Assembly: GCA_027347545.1 (NCBI GenBank)
Contig: DAIEQT010000069.1
Coordinates: forward strand, 1-7,933
Direction: 5' to 3'
From: Ignavibacteria bacterium
GTDB lineage: Bacteria; Bacteroidota; Ignavibacteria; Ignavibacteriales; Melioribacteraceae
DNA length: 7,933 nt
Shown: in pieces, positions 6,731 to 7,933 of the stretch
Layout: each line of letters opens with the position of its first letter
Numbering within the stretch: the first letter of the stretch is position 1
Position numbers and translations under genes: made by a program
The notes under the pieces: model-generated
Databases searched by the model: none
Told to the model about the DNA's origin: nothing
Seen by the model: only the letters and a program-made list of their open reading frames with translations

Positions 6731-7933
6731 ATGAAATACTTAATTGTTCTTCTATTATTTGCGCAATCGGTCTTTGCGCAGCAAACAATAACCGCTAAGG
6801 TTGTAAACTCATCCGATAATCACCCAATCCAATACGCATCTGTAACTGTTGAAGGGAAAACGATTGGAGCAGCAACTGTTGAGGGCGGTATATTCATTCT
6901 GAAAGGTGAGCTCACTGAACAAGATGTTCTTATTGTTGCTCATGTTGGTTTTGAAACGAAAAGAATTCCGGTAAAAGATTTATTAAACCAAAGTATTGAA
7001 GTCATCTTTCTTATTCCCAAATTGATTTCGAGCCAAACGATTCTTGTTAAAGGCAGCATTGGCATTGAAGGTCAATCTCCGGTGAGCTTTTCAAAAGTTA
7101 AGCGGGAAGAATTTATTCCAAATTACACAAACCAAGATGTGCCGGAACTTTTAAGCTATCTTCCTTCAGTAACTTTTTATTCTGAGAATGGAAATGGAAT
7201 TGGCTATAACTATTTAAGCATTCGCGGATTTGATCAGCGGAGAATTTCTGTTTCGGTAAATGGAATTCCTCAAAACGATCCTGAAGACCATAATGTTTAC
7301 TGGTTAGACTTCCCGGATTTAATTGAGAACACAGATTTAATCCAAGTGCAGCGCGGTGCCGGTTCTGGAATCATCGGCTATCCGGCAATTGGCGGTTCAG
7401 TCAATATTATTACCTCTTCATTTTCGGATAGACCACGCTTCGAATTAACTTCATCAATGGGAAATTACAACACAAGAAAAAATTCTCTTTTGGTTTCAAG
7501 CGGATTAATCGGGAACAAATATTCTTTTTCAGCAAAGCTTTCTCAAACCAAAAGCAGCGGCTACAGAGATTACAGTTGGGCTGATTTGAAATCATATCAC
7601 ATCAGCGCGGTACGGTTTGATAATAAACTAACTTCTCAAATAAATTTATATGGCGGACCGATTGAAGATGGATTAGCCTATACCGGCTTACCAAAATTTG
7701 CTATTGAAGACCGTGTCCTAAGAAAAGCTAACTATTCTTACTGGGAAGCAGACGGCAATAAAATAACATACGCAACCCAAAGACGAGCCGATGAAATAGA
7801 AAATTTTTCTCAGCCTCATTTTGAATTGTTGAACGAATATAAATTAAATCAAGATGTTTCAATCAACTCAGCTTTGTTTTTAGTGCTAGGCAACGGCTTC
7901 TTTGATTACGATGCTTCGTGGGCAGATACGAGC
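6731..7933 (+). CDS. TonB-dependent outer-membrane receptor, TPP-regulated, 5' part
   Basis: This frame is open for 401 codons to the window edge with no stop. Residues 1-17 are a signal peptide (hydrophobic LIVLLLFAQ, cleavage likely after VFA). Residues 18-95 form a carboxypeptidase-like regulatory (beta-sandwich) domain with the typical HPIQYASVTVEG opening. QTILV (102-106) resembles a TonB box. The plug domain follows to about residue 228, with LSIRGFDQRRISVSVNG, VQRGAG and GGSVNIIT (from Gly221); the rest is the start of the beta barrel. Full-length members usually have 650-800 residues, so about half is missing. The protein would import a ligand across the outer membrane using TonB/ExbBD energy. 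The TPP riboswitch directly ahead points to thiamin or a thiamin precursor; TPP-riboswitch-controlled receptors of this kind are known in Bacteroidota, often next to an inner-membrane PnuT-type transporter. The ligand is inferred from regulation, not from the protein sequence. Confidence 0.9.
   Translation, partial: MKYLIVLLLFAQSVFAQQTITAKVVNSSDNHPIQYASVTVEGKTIGAATVEGGIFILKGELTEQDVLIVAHVGFETKRIPVKDLLNQSIEVIFLIPKLISSQTILVKGSIGIEGQSPVSFSKVKREEFIPNYTNQDVPELLSYLPSVTFYSENGNGIGYNYLSIRGFDQRRISVSVNGIPQNDPEDHNVYWLDFPDLIENTDLIQVQRGAGSGIIGYPAIGGSVNIITSSFSDRPRFELTSSMGNYNTRKNSLLVSSGLIGNKYSFSAKLSQTKSSGYRDYSWADLKSYHISAVRFDNKLTSQINLYGGPIEDGLAYTGLPKFAIEDRVLRKANYSYWEADGNKITYATQRRADEIENFSQPHFELLNEYKLNQDVSINSALFLVLGNGFFDYDASWADTS

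Noticed and set aside
7410..7595. Minus-strand frame of 61 codons within the receptor gene
   Set aside because: It is opposite a clear TonB-receptor plug/barrel reading frame and has no family features.
1..7933. Mobile element, CRISPR array, toxin-antitoxin or defence system
   Set aside because: No transposase, integrase, inverted terminal repeats, spaced direct repeats or small paired genes are visible; all coding capacity is explained by transport, carboxylase and cell-wall genes.

Overview
The window reads as a chromosomal segment of a low-GC, Gram-negative bacterium of the Bacteroidota/Ignavibacteriota/Chlorobiota kind. The evidence is a TonB-dependent receptor with an N-terminal carboxypeptidase-like regulatory domain, an MltD-type lipoprotein with many LysM repeats, and a TPP riboswitch placed ahead of an outer-membrane receptor. 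Clear Shine-Dalgarno sequences precede two genes, which fits Ignavibacteria-like lineages better than Bacteroidia or Flavobacteriia, where such sequences are weak. The lineage is an inference. All genes lie on the + strand.

Layout. (1) 2-445: the 3' part of an MBL-fold (glyoxalase II-like) hydrolase, cut by the window edge. (2) 496-3516: a tightly packed three-gene run of a NitT/TauT-type ABC permease, its ATPase (2-nt gap) and an acyl-CoA (probably propionyl-CoA) carboxylase beta subunit (1-nt gap). The ATPase has lost several textbook motif residues. No substrate-binding protein and no biotin carboxylase or biotin carrier is in view. (3) 3517-3627: an intergenic region with a possible promoter. 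(4) 3628-6543: a lytic transglycosylase lipoprotein reading frame interrupted by one in-frame TAA at 5566-5568. The frame stays open for 324 more codons and encodes five further LysM repeats, so the ancestral protein was probably one chain of about 970 residues with seven LysM repeats. (5) 6568-6712: a TPP riboswitch with a terminator-type expression platform. (6) 6731-7933: the 5' part of a TonB-dependent receptor, running off the window, with a strong Shine-Dalgarno and a signal peptide.

How the parts relate. The riboswitch makes the receptor a good candidate for outer-membrane uptake of thiamin or a precursor, shut off when TPP is plentiful. The transglycosylase acts on cell-wall peptidoglycan and has no evident link to its neighbours. 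The ABC genes and the carboxylase are probably co-transcribed, but the transported substrate cannot be read from sequence. I see no mobile element, CRISPR array, tRNA, rRNA or defence system. The observations most worth checking are the interrupted LysM/transglycosylase gene and the motif-degenerate ABC ATPase.
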